Source: Nomia melanderi (taxonomy: Eukaryota; Arthropoda; Insecta; Hymenoptera; Halictidae). Taken from it: a stretch of 64,000 bases of DNA. Positions 1 to 10,792 of the stretch are shown one piece after another (the first letter of the stretch is position 1; every line of letters starts with the position of its first letter). The notes below the pieces were generated by a model. The model was given only the letters and a program-made list of their open reading frames with translations. It made no database searches and was not told the DNA's origin. Position numbers and translations under genes: made by a program. The stretch is from assembly GCF_051020985.1 (NCBI RefSeq), contig NC_135000.1, positions 25,512,784-25,576,783 on the forward strand, written 5' to 3'.

Positions 1-374
1 TCTCGATGAACGGTGTTATTCGTCTCTATTCAGTTTTGATCGACAAAAGCTCCTTTTGCAGAGAAACTAAACCACAATTCAAAGAAACAAAGTTCAATGC
101 TACATTCCATGAGTCCGTCGTGCCCATATTTGCCAGAAGCTCGACGGTCGGGTCTCAGATAGAATCTCAGATTTGTTGAAAACGAGTACGCAGATTATTT
201 CAGCGTTCAAGACTCTCGATCGCCGTTGAATCGCTACTATCGGCATCCAACGAAAGGGAAAGCCGAGTCTCAGCCATCGTCGCGTAACAAGCGGAATGTC
301 GCTTCGGGAATTCAGAGGACTCTCGTATTGAATGATTAATGAGTGTTGGTAATCACTCGTGAGCCAGTACTTAC

Positions 375-481
375 ATACTTCATGATTGTACTTCAGTAGC
401 CAAGCGTCGCACGCGTGCACGTAATGATACAACGTCTTCTCGATCAGATCCGACGGGTTGTATCCGGTCAGTTGCGCCACC
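375..481 (-). CDS. sim: sim-like exon: PAS-B
   Basis: The acceptor TTGTTACAG is followed by G, completing the split Arg codon, then VAQLTGYNPSDLIEKTLYHY and VHACDAWLLKYNHEV. The donor GTAAGTA sits at 374-373, phase 1. Sim proteins usually continue with a loop and K-G-Q-V-T-T-K-Y-Y-R, which must lie in the next exon beyond the left edge. Confidence 0.85.
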
Positions 482-3400
482 CTGTAACAATTCCGAAAAA
501 AAGGACACCCCGTTACAATATTTTTCCAACCGTGACTCTGGATCGAACGATCCCTCTCTCCCTCTCTCTCTCTCTCTCTTTATCTCGCTCTCCCTTTCTC
601 CCGCTCATTTTTACTCGTATTTACAGGAGCTCCGTGCAATTCGGAGTTTACATAACCCGTCATCGGGTGAAATCGATTTCCCGGGTCCGCGTATAAAATT
701 TCATCCCGCGTTCCATCGCGGCGGCCCCCGTATTTATACGCCACGTGTTCATTTCCCAAGCGTGTACACGCACGACGAGCGTATACATGATATAACCCTG
801 TCCGCAACGGATATTTATTTGACGCGAACGAACCAGAAAAAAAAACGGGAAAAAAGCGAGGAACGAACGGCAGAGAAAAAATGAGAAAGAGAGGGGGGGG
901 GGGGAGGGAGAAAGAACGTCCACGGGTCCGCGGTAACACGAAACTGATTTTAATGGCCGGCGGACCGAGGACCCTTCCTCTCCCTCCGGCGTCGAAATAT
1001 CGACGACGCAATTCAACACCGCGTCGTAATTACACCGGCAGAAATAATCTGGCCCGTTTCGCCGTTTCCGTCGATTCTTTTTTGTCCTGTTTCCTTTCGT
1101 CTTCATCGGTCGTCCAAGACAGTGGCAAATAAACGCGACGGAAGCGAGCGGCCATTTTTACGGGTTCGCGAGGTTTCGCAGGCGTGGTTTTAACCTCTCC
1201 GAGCGTAGCGATATATACGCGTGGATGCATTTGATTGGAGTTTAACCTCTCGGCGTACTATTTACATTAAGGACTCTAATACAACTACTTTTAATTTCTA
1301 TTCTTCCAATTCTACCTATTATTTACTTTCCCTGCTAAGCTCGTGTATTTTACTATCGACAATTTGGAAATTTGGAAATGAAATGGAAATTTCATTTGAA
1401 GATAATACAATGATAATAGCACAATAGTTGTTCGATCCGTGGTTAATGAATAATATTGATTGTGGTGAAATTGGTCTGGAAATCTTCACGAGTCTCACCG
1501 GTCATTGTACGGCAAGAGGTTAATATTGAAGTACATCGAACGTGCTTTATTTTCGTATACTTCACGTATAATTATTATAATTGTTTTCGTTCGTCATCGT
1601 ATTGTTTAATTTATATCAATTCGAATAATATGAACTGCAGGCAAAGAGAAATTGAAACCATCTTTGCCTGTTCTAAAAGGAAATTCGTCCCTGAAGAGCT
1701 TAATTAGCGAGGAAACGAGCCTCTTACCTCGCGTCGACGAATATCAGCTTCAAGTCCAACGACGCGCGGAACATGAACATGTTCTGGTAGAGTTTCACTT
1801 CCGTTATCGAATGCGTCGGCAGGGATTGGCCCACTGCTACCAGGACGATGTTCCGGATCTGTTTCTCCGGTTCCGGTCCTTCTATGATGCACCTTAGGTA
1901 GCCTGAACAGTGTATCACCTGTAACAAGTAGCGGTGATTTCCAGGTGGATCAAGTTTATTGGGAAATGTTGAGTGAAGAGGTTAACAACAGATTCACGGA
2001 ACCCGTCAATTTGACGGATATCGAGTTCTTTAAACATTAGCAAGAGTTCGAATGGTTTTTGATTCGTGCGATTATACGAATACACGTTGCAATACTCTAG
2101 CTTCGAAGTTACAATTTTCGCGATTTATATAGACGAACGTAGTTTTCTAGGAACAATAGAATAAAGTATAGACTAACGTTCCGTAAATCCAGTGTTAAAC
2201 TGATGCGTGAACTAGACGACGGAATAAAGACAATAGCGATCGATTAGTATCGTTTCCTTCGGATCCAACTTCCATTTCACAGAATAAACGCTGGCACGAA
2301 GTTGGCATTACATATTTAGGGGATGGAGGATGATTCTCCTGTCATCGAGATTGAACACTAGCCATCACTGACGAGTGAATAATTAATTAACGAAGACGTG
2401 GCAGTTAAAATGCGGTTTCCGGGGACGACAGGAGGGAGGGGCGCGCAGATGCAAACGAATCGTCGGGATTGAAGGGCGAGGGACACTTGACACGGCGACT
2501 TATCGTTAGTTACACGTATGCACGCGATTATTCTGAACGTTATCCGGGAATCCTGATAGAGCATAAGTGCGACACTCGAGGGGGGTTACGCGGGGCGGCG
2601 GCTGAAGTGCGGATTTTCGCGTGGAGCGATCCCGACTACCGGGGGCAAATTAACAATTCCTGCTTAATTAAATGGCCGATGAAACGAAAAAAAGCCTCGT
2701 TCAGCGGCGCTCTCTCGCGTTGCGTCTCGAGTGGCGCCGGCGAAATTTGTGAAGCAAATAGGCTTATTCGTATGCCCGCGTTGCATGTCCCTCTCCTACC
2801 GTATGCAATTCCCGTGCAACGTGCGAGTACGGGAACACGAGGGTGCCTGCGAAACTCGTGGAAAGGAAAATAATTTGAGGCAAGGGCGCGCGGCCCACGC
2901 TCGATTTCACTCTGGAAACGGGCTCAAGAGAGCCGCCTCGCCCCCGCGGCGGGTCACCGAGCAGGCTTCATCCGTGAACTATTTCGCTTTTTCGCGAAAG
3001 CGAACGGCGTACGCCTCCTTCACGGAATTTTCAACATTCTGCAGGTGTTGTACCGTCGATACTACCCTCCCGACAGGTTCGTTTCTCGTGTTTCTCATTC
3101 GGAGCCATCGAAATCACTTCGTCAATCATTTCCTAATTAGAAGAGAGAGCTTCTATTATCGAAAGCATTGTGTTTAACAAATCAATTTATTCCGTGTTAG
3201 CCTTGAAAATGGAAATTTATTCAATGAACTAACAAATAAATCACCTCCATATACGATACTCTCACTGAGGAATCATCTTTCGTCTAATACATTAAGGACC
3301 TACATTGCAACCTACTTTTAACTTCTATTCTTCCAATTCTTTGATCTAACATTAGACTGTTCTACATTGCAAACTACTTTGAATTTCTATTCTTCCAATT

Positions 3401-6400
3401 CCTTCGTCTAACACATAAGCGCTCCTCTACAAACTAATTTCTATTCCAATTCAACGCAAAAAGGAATATTCCTAACTTCCACTACCTCAAGCATCCGAAA
3501 TCCCTGGAATTCCGTGAATCCAGAAGTTCCTCCTCCACTCTCTCCGAAGACGCAGAGCCAATCGCCGAGATGGTCCAATATGTCGCGTCCGCTATGTCCG
3601 AATCCACGTGGAAATCCACGAAACGCGTGCTAGCACTTGGACAGGAGGATAAGCCAACTACGACTCGGTCTTTGTGCGTCTAAGTGCCATACAAAAAGCC
3701 GTCCCGGTCCCCCGTGCCTCGCCCCCTCCCCCGGGGGCTCGCCTAACAGCTTACAGGGGTTGCATTCATGACTTCGTTGAACGCCATCGTAGCGCTGCGG
3801 GCTTGAACGAGCTATTTGCCAAACATTTTCCTTCTCGAGGGCCGTCTCTCCTTTTGCTTGGCAAGTGCGAAGTGTCGGCAGGTCCCTTTCTATTCCCGCC
3901 TAAACCCGCCGATACAGTTTCCCACCCCTTTGCGGCGTTAAGCAGCAACGATCGGGGTCGCGTCGTTATTGCTCGGGCATATGTCGAACATTTGGCGGGG
4001 CGAGTTTCCCGATTTCGGCGGTCCGTCGATGTTAATGACCGTAAATCGAGATTAGCGGCGGTCCACGGGATACCGAGAGCCGGTCGTTCGATCGGTTTAA
4101 GCGGATCGGCGAGGGTAATTGGTCCTCGTGGACCGTGATTGATCCGTGTACGTGCCGGGGTTTGCGGAATTGGGGAAAAAAACTTGGGTCATTTGTGTAC
4201 GAAAATTAATCATGGATTAGTCTGCGGTAATGATGTTGGCACAGGTGGAATCGGGCTTATGCTTGTGCGGGTTTTGTCAGATCTAATGGAATCTGTTCGA
4301 GGATTTAGAACTAATCAGATTAAACTGACGAATCGAACAGTTGAAGTATAATTGTGGAGTTCTCGGAAGGTTTACTTAATAATGAAGGTAATGAGGATGT
4401 TTTAATTCTTTGCTCGAATGTCGATATTCTGTCGAGATGAAATTTTTGTGTTTGGAAGAATAAGTCGCGAGCGAATGATTAAATAGATAAACAACAGTTA
4501 ACGTAGCTTCCTTTTTACTATTAGTTAAGCAATCAAGATGAATTGTTTGTATTTAGAAGACTAAGTCGCGAACGAATGATTAATTAGATAAACAAGAGAA
4601 AACATAGTTGCCTTTTTGCTATCAATTAAGCAATCGAGATTAAATGTTTGTATTTGGAAGACTAAGTCGCGATCGAATAATTTAATTAATTTAACAACAA
4701 GAGGTCAGTACGTAGGTTCCTTTCTGTTATTAATTAAGATATATAATTTAGCTTGATCTACGAGAGGTTTCGTACATTTCAAAGGATCTTCGAAAAGGGT
4801 TGAACACGAATAGACAAATGAAATAAAATCGGATACAAAGATTTCAAATATTTCTACGCACGAAATATTTCGCGGCTGGCTAAAAGTAAATTTCGACGTT
4901 TCCGGATATGAAACACATCTGCAGCCGGCGTTTTATAGCACAGAACGGATGCAACCGAGCGAGTTTGTGCGCCGCTCATCTACCTGGTAGCCGTTTTCTT
5001 TCCGACTCGCGCGTGACCAGGACAATGCCGTCCCTACTTAGCTCACCACTCCTTATCTTTTATTTAGCATTTGAATTTTTATTCGTTTTATGATTTCCTG
5101 TGCAAGCAGTCTAAGCCTTATGCTAATCACCGATCGGCTCCTCTTCCGGCCCTTATAGACTGGCTTTAACCGGCTTGTTTGCTGCGGATATTGCGCAATT
5201 CGCGGGAACCAATAAACCCATAATCGGCCCCGTATTTTCGCCAACGGGGAACGAGGACGATTCCTATCTAACAGTCGCCTCTAATTTATTCCCTCGCAAA
5301 CGCAAATTAATCGCAATACACTTACACCTGGTAGATCGACAGTAACTAATCGAAATCTGTTTCATTAGAATTCCAGTTGCAAAAGAAACTTAGCCATCGA
5401 ATGAACGAAAACGAAACGATAACTCGATGTTTATGTTTCGCGTGAAAATTCTAATACTATTATTAATCTTAATACTTCAATGTTCCTTTGCAATATGGAA
5501 CTACGTTGGAAACAACCAGATTACTCGAGAGGCGACTTCAATATAAAAATAAGAAAAATTCAATATAAAATATTTGTTAAAACAATTCTCCTATAATGTC
5601 TGCAAGATGTTTATGCACGTTGCAAATAATGGCAATATTTCGTGAGGAAATAATGAATGTTTGCAATGAAAAATATTGTCAAAGGGTTGACGCGTTCGCG
5701 ACCAGTGTCACACATTTGTATCTCAAAACGTTGAAAAGTGAAATTACCTTCGCGTGTTCGCACCGAAAATTACATACACGGTGTGCAAGTTTACAGGTTC
5801 CATCTTCGAATTTAATTTACATTTTATAAAGACAATTGTCTATTCAATAAAACTCAATAGAATCGAACGTACACTAAAATTTCTCAGTTTTAAAGGATCC
5901 AGCACGGACAACGATTAATTAGTAATCGCGGAGGTCGTTACCGGAAGAAACGCCGGTGGCGAACGTGTCGAGATTAAAACGCGTGCTTCACGTTACCTTG
6001 TATCCTTCCGTGACCAATCCCGCGTTCCTCTTCGCCAGGATGCACTTCATCCTCAGGGTAAAGGCACACTCCAGTTCGATTTCGCCTCGCGAGTTCGACG
6101 GCGGGAAGGCGAAGCCCGTGGGCCCTTGGGGTAGAGACAGAACCGACGACATCTCCTTGTGGTCATCGGGGTATATGTACTCGAAAATGCTGTTGCCCGT
6201 TAACTCCACCTGCACGCACCAACATTTTCCGTCAGCAGATTCAAGGCGAACGAGAAATCTCGTTCCTCTATTTGGCTCTACTGTTACTTTCATCGTATTC
6301 CGTCCCCAACGACTCGATAACGATCGATAGAAGAAATGGTGACTCGAATGCGAAACTCTTCCCGGCGAGAGGTTTCTAAGCTTACAGTTATTTAATATTA

Positions 6401-9400
6401 AGATAACTGACTACCAGGCCATTTTCAGACGAAACGAAGTCGATCTTAGAGATTGGTCAACGACAAACATACGGTTCCCGCTCTGGGAGTGCGCCCTGCC
6501 GTTTCGAGCGCGGGGCAATTCAACGAATCGATAGGGTTGTTCGTCTGAGAAGGTCTCGATCGGTGCGCTTACGTGAAATTACTGATTACTTATTAAATGA
6601 ATGAAGAGATATCTCCGACCTGCGCCAGTCCCAAGTGCGTGCTGGCCGTTTCGCTTATGTACATTATTTTGCCGTTGGGCGCCACGACGAATATGAAACC
6701 GTCCAGGGTCTGCAACGAGAAACAGGCTAATGGAAACCAAATCCGACTCAATGCATGAAATCAGATTTTTTTCAAATAGGTGTGGTAGATGTGTTGGGAG
6801 AATCGTGGACGGGCAAGGGTTGCTGTTGACCTTGTCCAGGAGCGAACACATCGTTCGCTGCGATGATTTGTGGGACACGACACGGAGAACGATGAGTACT
6901 TACTTGCAATATATTGGTGCCCAGTTCCTTCATGTTGGATTCTATGGGGTTGGCGGGCGGCGGGGCGGCGCCCCATTCGTCTCCGAGACCTGAAACATTA
7001 TTTTACGACGGTGAGACATTTTTTGAACGGACCAATCTCTCGAAGTGCAACCGTCGGGGCTGAACGCGATTTTTTGTTGGTGAAGGTGCGCTTTGTGAAT
7101 GGCACTTTTTCAATTTTATGAATTTTTGTATTTTAGTTGTTATGGTGTTAATAATGTATTGAAATGAATAATGTGCTATTGATACTGTGTTGAAAGTGGT
7201 AATATGGTATTGATGGTATATTAAAAGTAATAATATAATATCGATATCACGTTAAAATGAATTATATATTGTTGATATTATATTAAAAGTGATAATAAAA
7301 TATAGATGCTATATTCAAAGTAATAATATACTATTGATACTATATTAAAAGTGGCAATATGATATTGACACTATATTCAAAGTAATAATATAATATCAAT
7401 ACCATAGTAAAATGAATAACATACTATTGACATTACATTAAAAGTGATAATATGATATTGACACTATATTCAAAGTAATAATATAATATCAATACCACAT
7501 TAAAATGAATAATATACTATTGACGCTATATTAAAAGTGATAATATGATATTGACACTATATTCAAAGTAATAATATAATATCAATACCATATTAACACT
7601 AGGTTTACGGAACGCGTCAAATTGACGCATATTGGATGTTAGAAATATTATTTTGTAAATGTTTACGCCGATTTTGACTGACGCGGTCACACTGACATGT
7701 ACCCCAATTACCTACTATCAAATCTCCAGTTTCCACAATCTAAATAAACGAGCATCTTTTAGGAATAATAGAACGAAGTGTACAATAAATACCCGTAAAC
7801 CTAGTGTTAAAACAAGTAATACACCATTAACACTATATTGAAACAAACAACATAATATTGACACTTTTGCAGTTAAGAAAAATTCCAGTTTTCGCAGGAT
7901 CAAGCGTTGAAAGAGAGTCGTCTGGTCTGAGCGTACGGCACACATTGTAACACGCGTCGCCTCCTTATCCCGATGATCCAATATACATGTTTCTAACGGC
8001 GTTTCATACTCGATGTGTAACTAAGCCTATAGCCAAGTATTCCGTGGCCGCGCATTAATTACAATACATCTACACCGGGTGCAGCTGCAGGGGCCGCGTT
8101 TTCTGCAGCCGCGCAGAATTTCCCGGAAAATGGCTTGATCACTGGCAGACCTCGTCAGTGTACACCGATTCGATCAATTTTAACCAGATGTTATCGCTTA
8201 TCGCCGCTCACGCTACTAATAGATTCGATGAAATCGTTATTGCGCGATAATCGTTCGATAAGTACGGCGAAGGAGGATAGCTCGGCCGTGGAATTGCATC
8301 GGGAACCATCGAATACGTTTGATCGATCGTCGCTACAGAGTAGCTTCGAAACCCTTGCACTCGGATGTTTCTTATTAGAAATATTTTCACATTTTTGGAC
8401 AAGGCAAACATAATATTCTTTGAAACTAAGTCGAAGGAAAATCACGAGTACATCGAGGAACAAAGATATTTTACTCCAATATTTCACGTGTCGAGGCATT
8501 ATACACAGTCCAACAGTAAATATCAAATTTGAAAATCAACTTTTCCAATATTATTCAACCCTTATACACTGTTGCAACTTCCATATAATTCAATCATCAA
8601 AATTGTAATTCAACGATCTTCCTAACATTTTCACTAGCGTTAATTCCCGATGCACTTCGCAAAACAGATGACCCTAATCATTAGAATATTACACAAATAG
8701 TTATAAAGAAGCTAAATAATTTTGAAGCTTCATCGAAACAGAAATATACATCCCTTACGAGCAATTCCGACCAGATTGATCAAATCCACGATGTCGCGAC
8801 GTTAATTCGATCATCTGTATATACAGGGATCATCCAATTCAAAGTTATTTCGCAAAACAGAGGACCCTAATCATTAGAATATTACACAAATAGTGATAAA
8901 GAAGCTAAATAATTTTGAAGCTTCATCGAAACAGAAATATACATCCCTTACGAGCAATTCCGACGATATTCATCGAATCCACGATGTCGCGACGTTAATT
9001 CGATCATCTGTATATACAGGGATCATCCAATTCAAAGTTTTACACCCGTTTACCTGTTCCCCGGCTAATTTCCGAGCCGAGAGGAAAAACCGCCGCTGAA
9101 AAGGTTGCAGGGAGGGTGTCGCGTCTTTTTTCGTTCGGCCGTGTTTTTTTTTTCGCGGTGAAAAAAAGAGAAGAATAAAGACGCGGCCGTATTCTAGAGG
9201 GATGCAGCCACTTGAAATTCAATTCACCGATGTCGTAAGAAGGGAGGCGAGACGGGAGAAGCTATTGTAACACTATAACAGCCCCCATGCTTTGCTTACA
9301 AAGCACCAGGGACTAACAATGCATTAAGTGCGCAATCACATCCATCTCATCCGATACTATTTGCCCTTTGCGCGTAAGTGTCCGGTGCCTGAATTAACAA

Positions 9401-10792
9401 AGAATAGCGTTTCATCCGTTTACCGCTAAGTGAAGTTTATTGCCGGCACGTGGTTCCGTCACACGCGGCCATTCGCTTGGAAAATCAATTGGTTTGTTTC
9501 ATATTATTCTTTTCGACTTTTCTACGCGGAATGTCTGTCCGATATTCTAACCAAAACTCCTTTTCAATCAATTTTCCTACAAAAAGGGGTAGTTCTCCAC
9601 GATCTCTGATCACTAGGACTGCTTAATGTATTAATCGTTTCCGTTTCAATACATCAAGTTTAATCACGATCCACTGACATGTGATCTCGGGGATAACTAC
9701 GTAAAAATGGTATTAACCCTTCGCACTCGGAAGTTCTTCACTAGGAACGTACAACATTTCTTAATGAGATACAAACGTTCTTTGAAGCTAATAACCGTGG
9801 AAAGTTGTGCGCGTTAGGAAACAAGGCTAATTTATTTCAATATTCATATGCATTATACAAAGCAGAGTATTATATATAAGACTATAATTTTCTATATGAA
9901 ATCACGAAGGGTGTGCATTCGTTTCAAAGTGGAAATATTCTCAAGGAGTGTTAGCTCCCAATCCACGTGAATAATGTATATATTGGTTAAACTCAACGAA
10001 AAATTCGAATGTCGCGATGAATATTTCTCAGTTTTAACCCCTTGGCCTATGATTTCTTTCTCAACTCTGATCGGTACAGCTACTTTGTGATTAATAATTT
10101 ATCGGAAAAAGAGAAAAATTCTAAGCTTATGGTGATTTAACAAATACATATATTACTCGATTCATTCGAATTGAAAGTAAATATTATTGCTCTGTGATCA
10201 ACTATTATAGTTCAAAGGAAATATAGGAATAACATAAGCTTAGAATTATTCTCTTTTGAAAAAGACAAGGGGTTAACCCATTGGCCTATGATTTCTCAAC
10301 TCTGATCGGTACAGCTACTTTGTCATTGATAATTTATTAGAAAAAGAGAAAAATTCCAAGCACATGTCACGCCCATATTTCCTTTTAACTATAACAATTG
10401 ATTACAGAGGAATAATGTTCACTTTGAACTCGAATGAACTGAGCAATATATATATATATTCGTTGAATTGTGTTGAAAATCTTCATCACTCACTCGTCGT
10501 CGTAGGACAAAGGGTTAAAGGATCCACCGCGGGATTAACGGAAAAACGATTAATTAGTTACCGTATGGGAACGCCTCCCGCATTTTCAGGTAGCTGGTCG
10601 TCAGCCGAATGATGCTGGCCTTGTCCAGCTGTGTCGTGATGGGCTGCGGTAGCGGTAACATCATCGCGAGCTGCAAAAATTCGTAATTCTCCCTCTCGCG
10701 CCGCCAGCGCGCCGCGTTCTTGCTTTTCTCCTTCGTCACGCCTTCCTGTGGACTGGATGCGCCGAGGTGCATGTCTGATGATAGGCCGTTGC
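375..10792 (-). CDS. sim: single-minded-like bHLH-PAS transcription factor (3' part outside window)
   Basis: Six exons joined in phase encode about 300 residues: bHLH, then PAS-A, then the start of PAS-B. Sim proteins are nuclear class I bHLH-PAS factors that pair with Tango/ARNT and, in insects, specify the ventral midline. Sequence support: KEKSKNAAR then LDKASIIRLTTSYLKMR in the bHLH; TLDGFIFVVAP, ISETAS and ELTGNSIFEYI in PAS-A; RMKCILAKRNAGL and VIHCSGYL in the linker; DLKLIF and DLIEKTLYHYVHACD in PAS-B. These blocks are typical of Sim/SIM1/SIM2 rather than trachealess or NPAS. The helix 1 region (WRRERENYEFLQLAMMLP) departs from the usual Sim sequence, so this may be a diverged paralogue. 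The best start is the ATG at 10772-10770; an intron acceptor at 10794-10793 suggests an upstream 5' exon, not located. The C-terminal exons lie left of position 1. Introns hold several TTAA elements. Confidence 0.85.
551..600. repeat. CT-rich microsatellite
   Basis: An interrupted CT repeat lying in the sim-like intron just upstream of the PAS-B exon. It is one of four purine/pyrimidine microsatellites in the window (others near 13.8, 25.2 and 34.3 kb). Confidence 0.9.
1242..1523. mobile_element. TTAA-flanked MITE, family E (CTTGGCGTAC ends), with insertion
   Basis: Left end TTAACCTCTCGGCGTACTA and right end TTGTACGGCAAGAGGTTAA resemble the intact copy at 34787-34992. After the left end there is extra sequence resembling the repeat near 3285-3420, and then the family E core (GCTCGTGTATTTTACT) resumes. 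Ends, TTAA border and core show the same family, with a secondary insertion. Confidence 0.7.
1728..1918 (-). CDS. sim: sim-like exon: PAS-A/PAS-B linker and start of PAS-B
   Basis: It begins VIHCSGYL after a TTGTTACAG acceptor and passes through LVAVGQSLPTHSITEVKL into NMFMFRASLDLKLIFVDAR, ending in phase 2 at a GTAAGA donor. The middle part differs from fly Sim, but the flanking blocks are diagnostic for the Sim family. Confidence 0.88.
1982..2198. mobile_element. TTAA-flanked MITE, family F (TTACGGAA.CGTCAA)
   Basis: The TTAA borders enclose a left end with ATTCACGGAACCCGTCAATT and a right end CGTAAATCCAGTGTTAA. The core (ATTCGTGCGATTATACGAA, then a GGAACAATAGAATAAAGT block) recurs at 7593-7810, 19555-19771 and 35247-35773. 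It lies in the sim-like intron 5' of the 1918-1728 exon. Confidence 0.75.
2199..4401. other. sim-like intron, no exon seen
   Basis: There is no recognisable coding exon. GC-rich blocks (2.45-3.05 kb, 3.7-4.1 kb) carry long ORFs on both strands that look compositional. At about 3285-3450 there are three diverged copies of a roughly 60-base unit containing TTCTATTCTTCCAATTC. Confidence 0.55.
3285..3450. repeat. short tandem array, about 60-base unit
   Basis: Three degenerate copies share TACATTGCAA-CTACTTT and TTCTATTCTTCCAATTC, each ending near a CGTCTAAC-like junction. A related unit sits inside the family E element at 1260-1320, so the unit may itself be dispersed. Confidence 0.65.
4402..4803. 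mobile_element. family B MITE with internally triplicated core
   Basis: The outer ends (TTAATTCTTTGCTCGAATGTCG; CTTCGAAAAGGGTTGA) match family B ends seen intact at 14867-15076 and 37580-37784. The normally single core beginning TTTGGAAGACTAAGTCGCGA is present three times, near 4446, 4543 and 4645, at a spacing of about 100 bases, roughly doubling the element. Confidence 0.75.
4804..5996. other. sim-like intron, no exon seen
   Basis: Nothing beyond AT-rich intronic sequence was recognised. The small ORFs here have no family resemblance and lack paired splice sites. Confidence 0.5.
5997..6209 (-). CDS. sim: sim-like exon: rest of PAS-A
   Basis: Seventy-one codons beginning VELTGNSIFEYI and ending AKRNAGLVTEGYK, with donor GTAACG. 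Between the two conserved ends is a variable insertion with a Pro/Ser-rich stretch, the same place where fly Sim carries its longest insertion relative to vertebrate SIM. Both borders are in phase 0. Confidence 0.88.
6620..6709 (-). CDS. sim: sim-like exon: start of PAS-A
   Basis: This 30-codon exon is too short for an ORF search but highly conserved: TLDGFIFVVAPNGKIMYIS followed by ETASTHLGLAQ. The acceptor is TTGCAG. The donor GTCGGA is weak, but the next exon continues exactly in the family sequence. Confidence 0.88.
6904..6989 (-). CDS. sim: sim-like exon: bHLH to PAS-A linker
   Basis: The exon starts after TTTCAG with GT, completing the Gly split from the bHLH exon, and reads GLGDEWGAAPPP up to KELGTNILQ before a perfect GTAAGT donor. 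Sim proteins carry a similar G-L-G-x-x-W linker followed by KELGSHLLQ just before PAS-A, so both identity and phase fit. Confidence 0.85.
7140..7592. repeat. AT-rich minisatellite, 31-base unit in 93-base higher-order repeat
   Basis: The unit contains TATTGACACTATATTCAAAG, ATAATATAATATCAATACC and ATTAAAATGAATAATATACT in succession. The segment beginning GTGATAATATGATATTGACA recurs at about 7351, 7444 and 7537, exactly 93 bases apart, and each 93-mer looks like three related units of about 31 bases. The array lies in the intron between the bHLH exon and the linker exon and abuts a family F element at its right end. Confidence 0.85.
7593..7810. mobile_element. TTAA-flanked MITE, family F
   Basis: The left end TTAACACTAGGTTTACGGAA and right end GTAAACCTAGTGTTAA form a near-perfect terminal inverted repeat of about 14 bases bounded by TTAA. 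A second short inverted repeat (GCGTCAAATTGACGC) follows the left end. It is one of the cleanest family F copies. It is inserted in, or beside, the 31/93-base minisatellite, whose last partial units continue to its right (to about 7860). Confidence 0.85.
8346..8545. mobile_element. family A MITE, truncated
   Basis: The left end (CCCTTGCACTCGGATGTTTC) and the first two thirds of the family A core (TTAGAAATATTTTCAC, GAAACTAAGTCGAAGG, ACATCGAGGAACAAAG) are present. The right inverted end is missing, so it is a dead fragment. Confidence 0.7.
8658..9039. repeat. 193-base tandem duplication
   Basis: Copy 1 spans 8658-8850 and copy 2 spans 8851-9039. Both start CGCAAAACAGA and contain ACCCTAATCATTAGAATATT, GAAGCTTCATCGAAACAG and CTGTATATACAGGGATCATC. 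The copies differ at only a few positions, so the duplication is recent. The unit holds a CTGTATATACAG palindrome. It lies in the long intron after the bHLH exon. Confidence 0.9.
9040..10033. other. sim-like intron; partial family A element at its end
   Basis: No exon was seen. A truncated family A copy starts at the TTAA at 9713-9716 (CCCTTCGCACTCGGAAGTTC) and fades out after about 200 bases. The block 9270-9400 is moderately GC-rich and complex; its function is unknown. Confidence 0.5.
10034..10276. mobile_element. TTAA-flanked MITE, family D (CTTGGCCTATG ends)
   Basis: The left end is TTAACCCCTTGGCCTATGA. The right end (AAAAGACAAGGGGTTAA) shares the outer CCCCTTG. Near both ends is an inverted block (AAAAAGAGAAAAATTCTAAGC and GCTTAGAATTATTCTCTTTT). 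The right TTAA is also the left TTAA of the next copy. Confidence 0.75.
10273..10518. mobile_element. TTAA-flanked MITE, family D, second copy
   Basis: It begins at the TTAA shared with the preceding copy and repeats its left half (CATTGGCCTATGATTTCTCA, TCGGTACAGCTACTTTGT). It ends with GTAGGACAAAGGGTTAA at 10515-10518, only 44 bases downstream of the bHLH exon donor. Confidence 0.7.
10562..10792 (-). CDS. sim: sim-like exon: bHLH domain
   Basis: The exon runs from an acceptor (TTTGTTCGCAG, AG at 10794-10793) to a donor (GTAACT, GT at 10561-10560) and ends in phase 1. It codes a short leader with an in-frame ATG at 10772, the basic region KSKNAARWRRERENYEF, and helices ending SYLKMREAFPYG. 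Loop and helix 2 (LDKASIIRLTTSYLKMR) are almost invariant in the Sim family; the basic/helix 1 stretch is not. A longer reading starts at the ATG at 10856 if no upstream intron exists. Confidence 0.85.

Larger units (their letters stand above)
482..1727. other. sim-like intron before the PAS-B exon
   Basis: No coding exon was recognised. It holds a CT microsatellite, a run of 12 G at 893-904, and a TTAA element at 1242-1523. The overlapping ORFs on both strands at 580-1130 are GC-rich low-complexity sequence without family resemblance. Confidence 0.6.
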
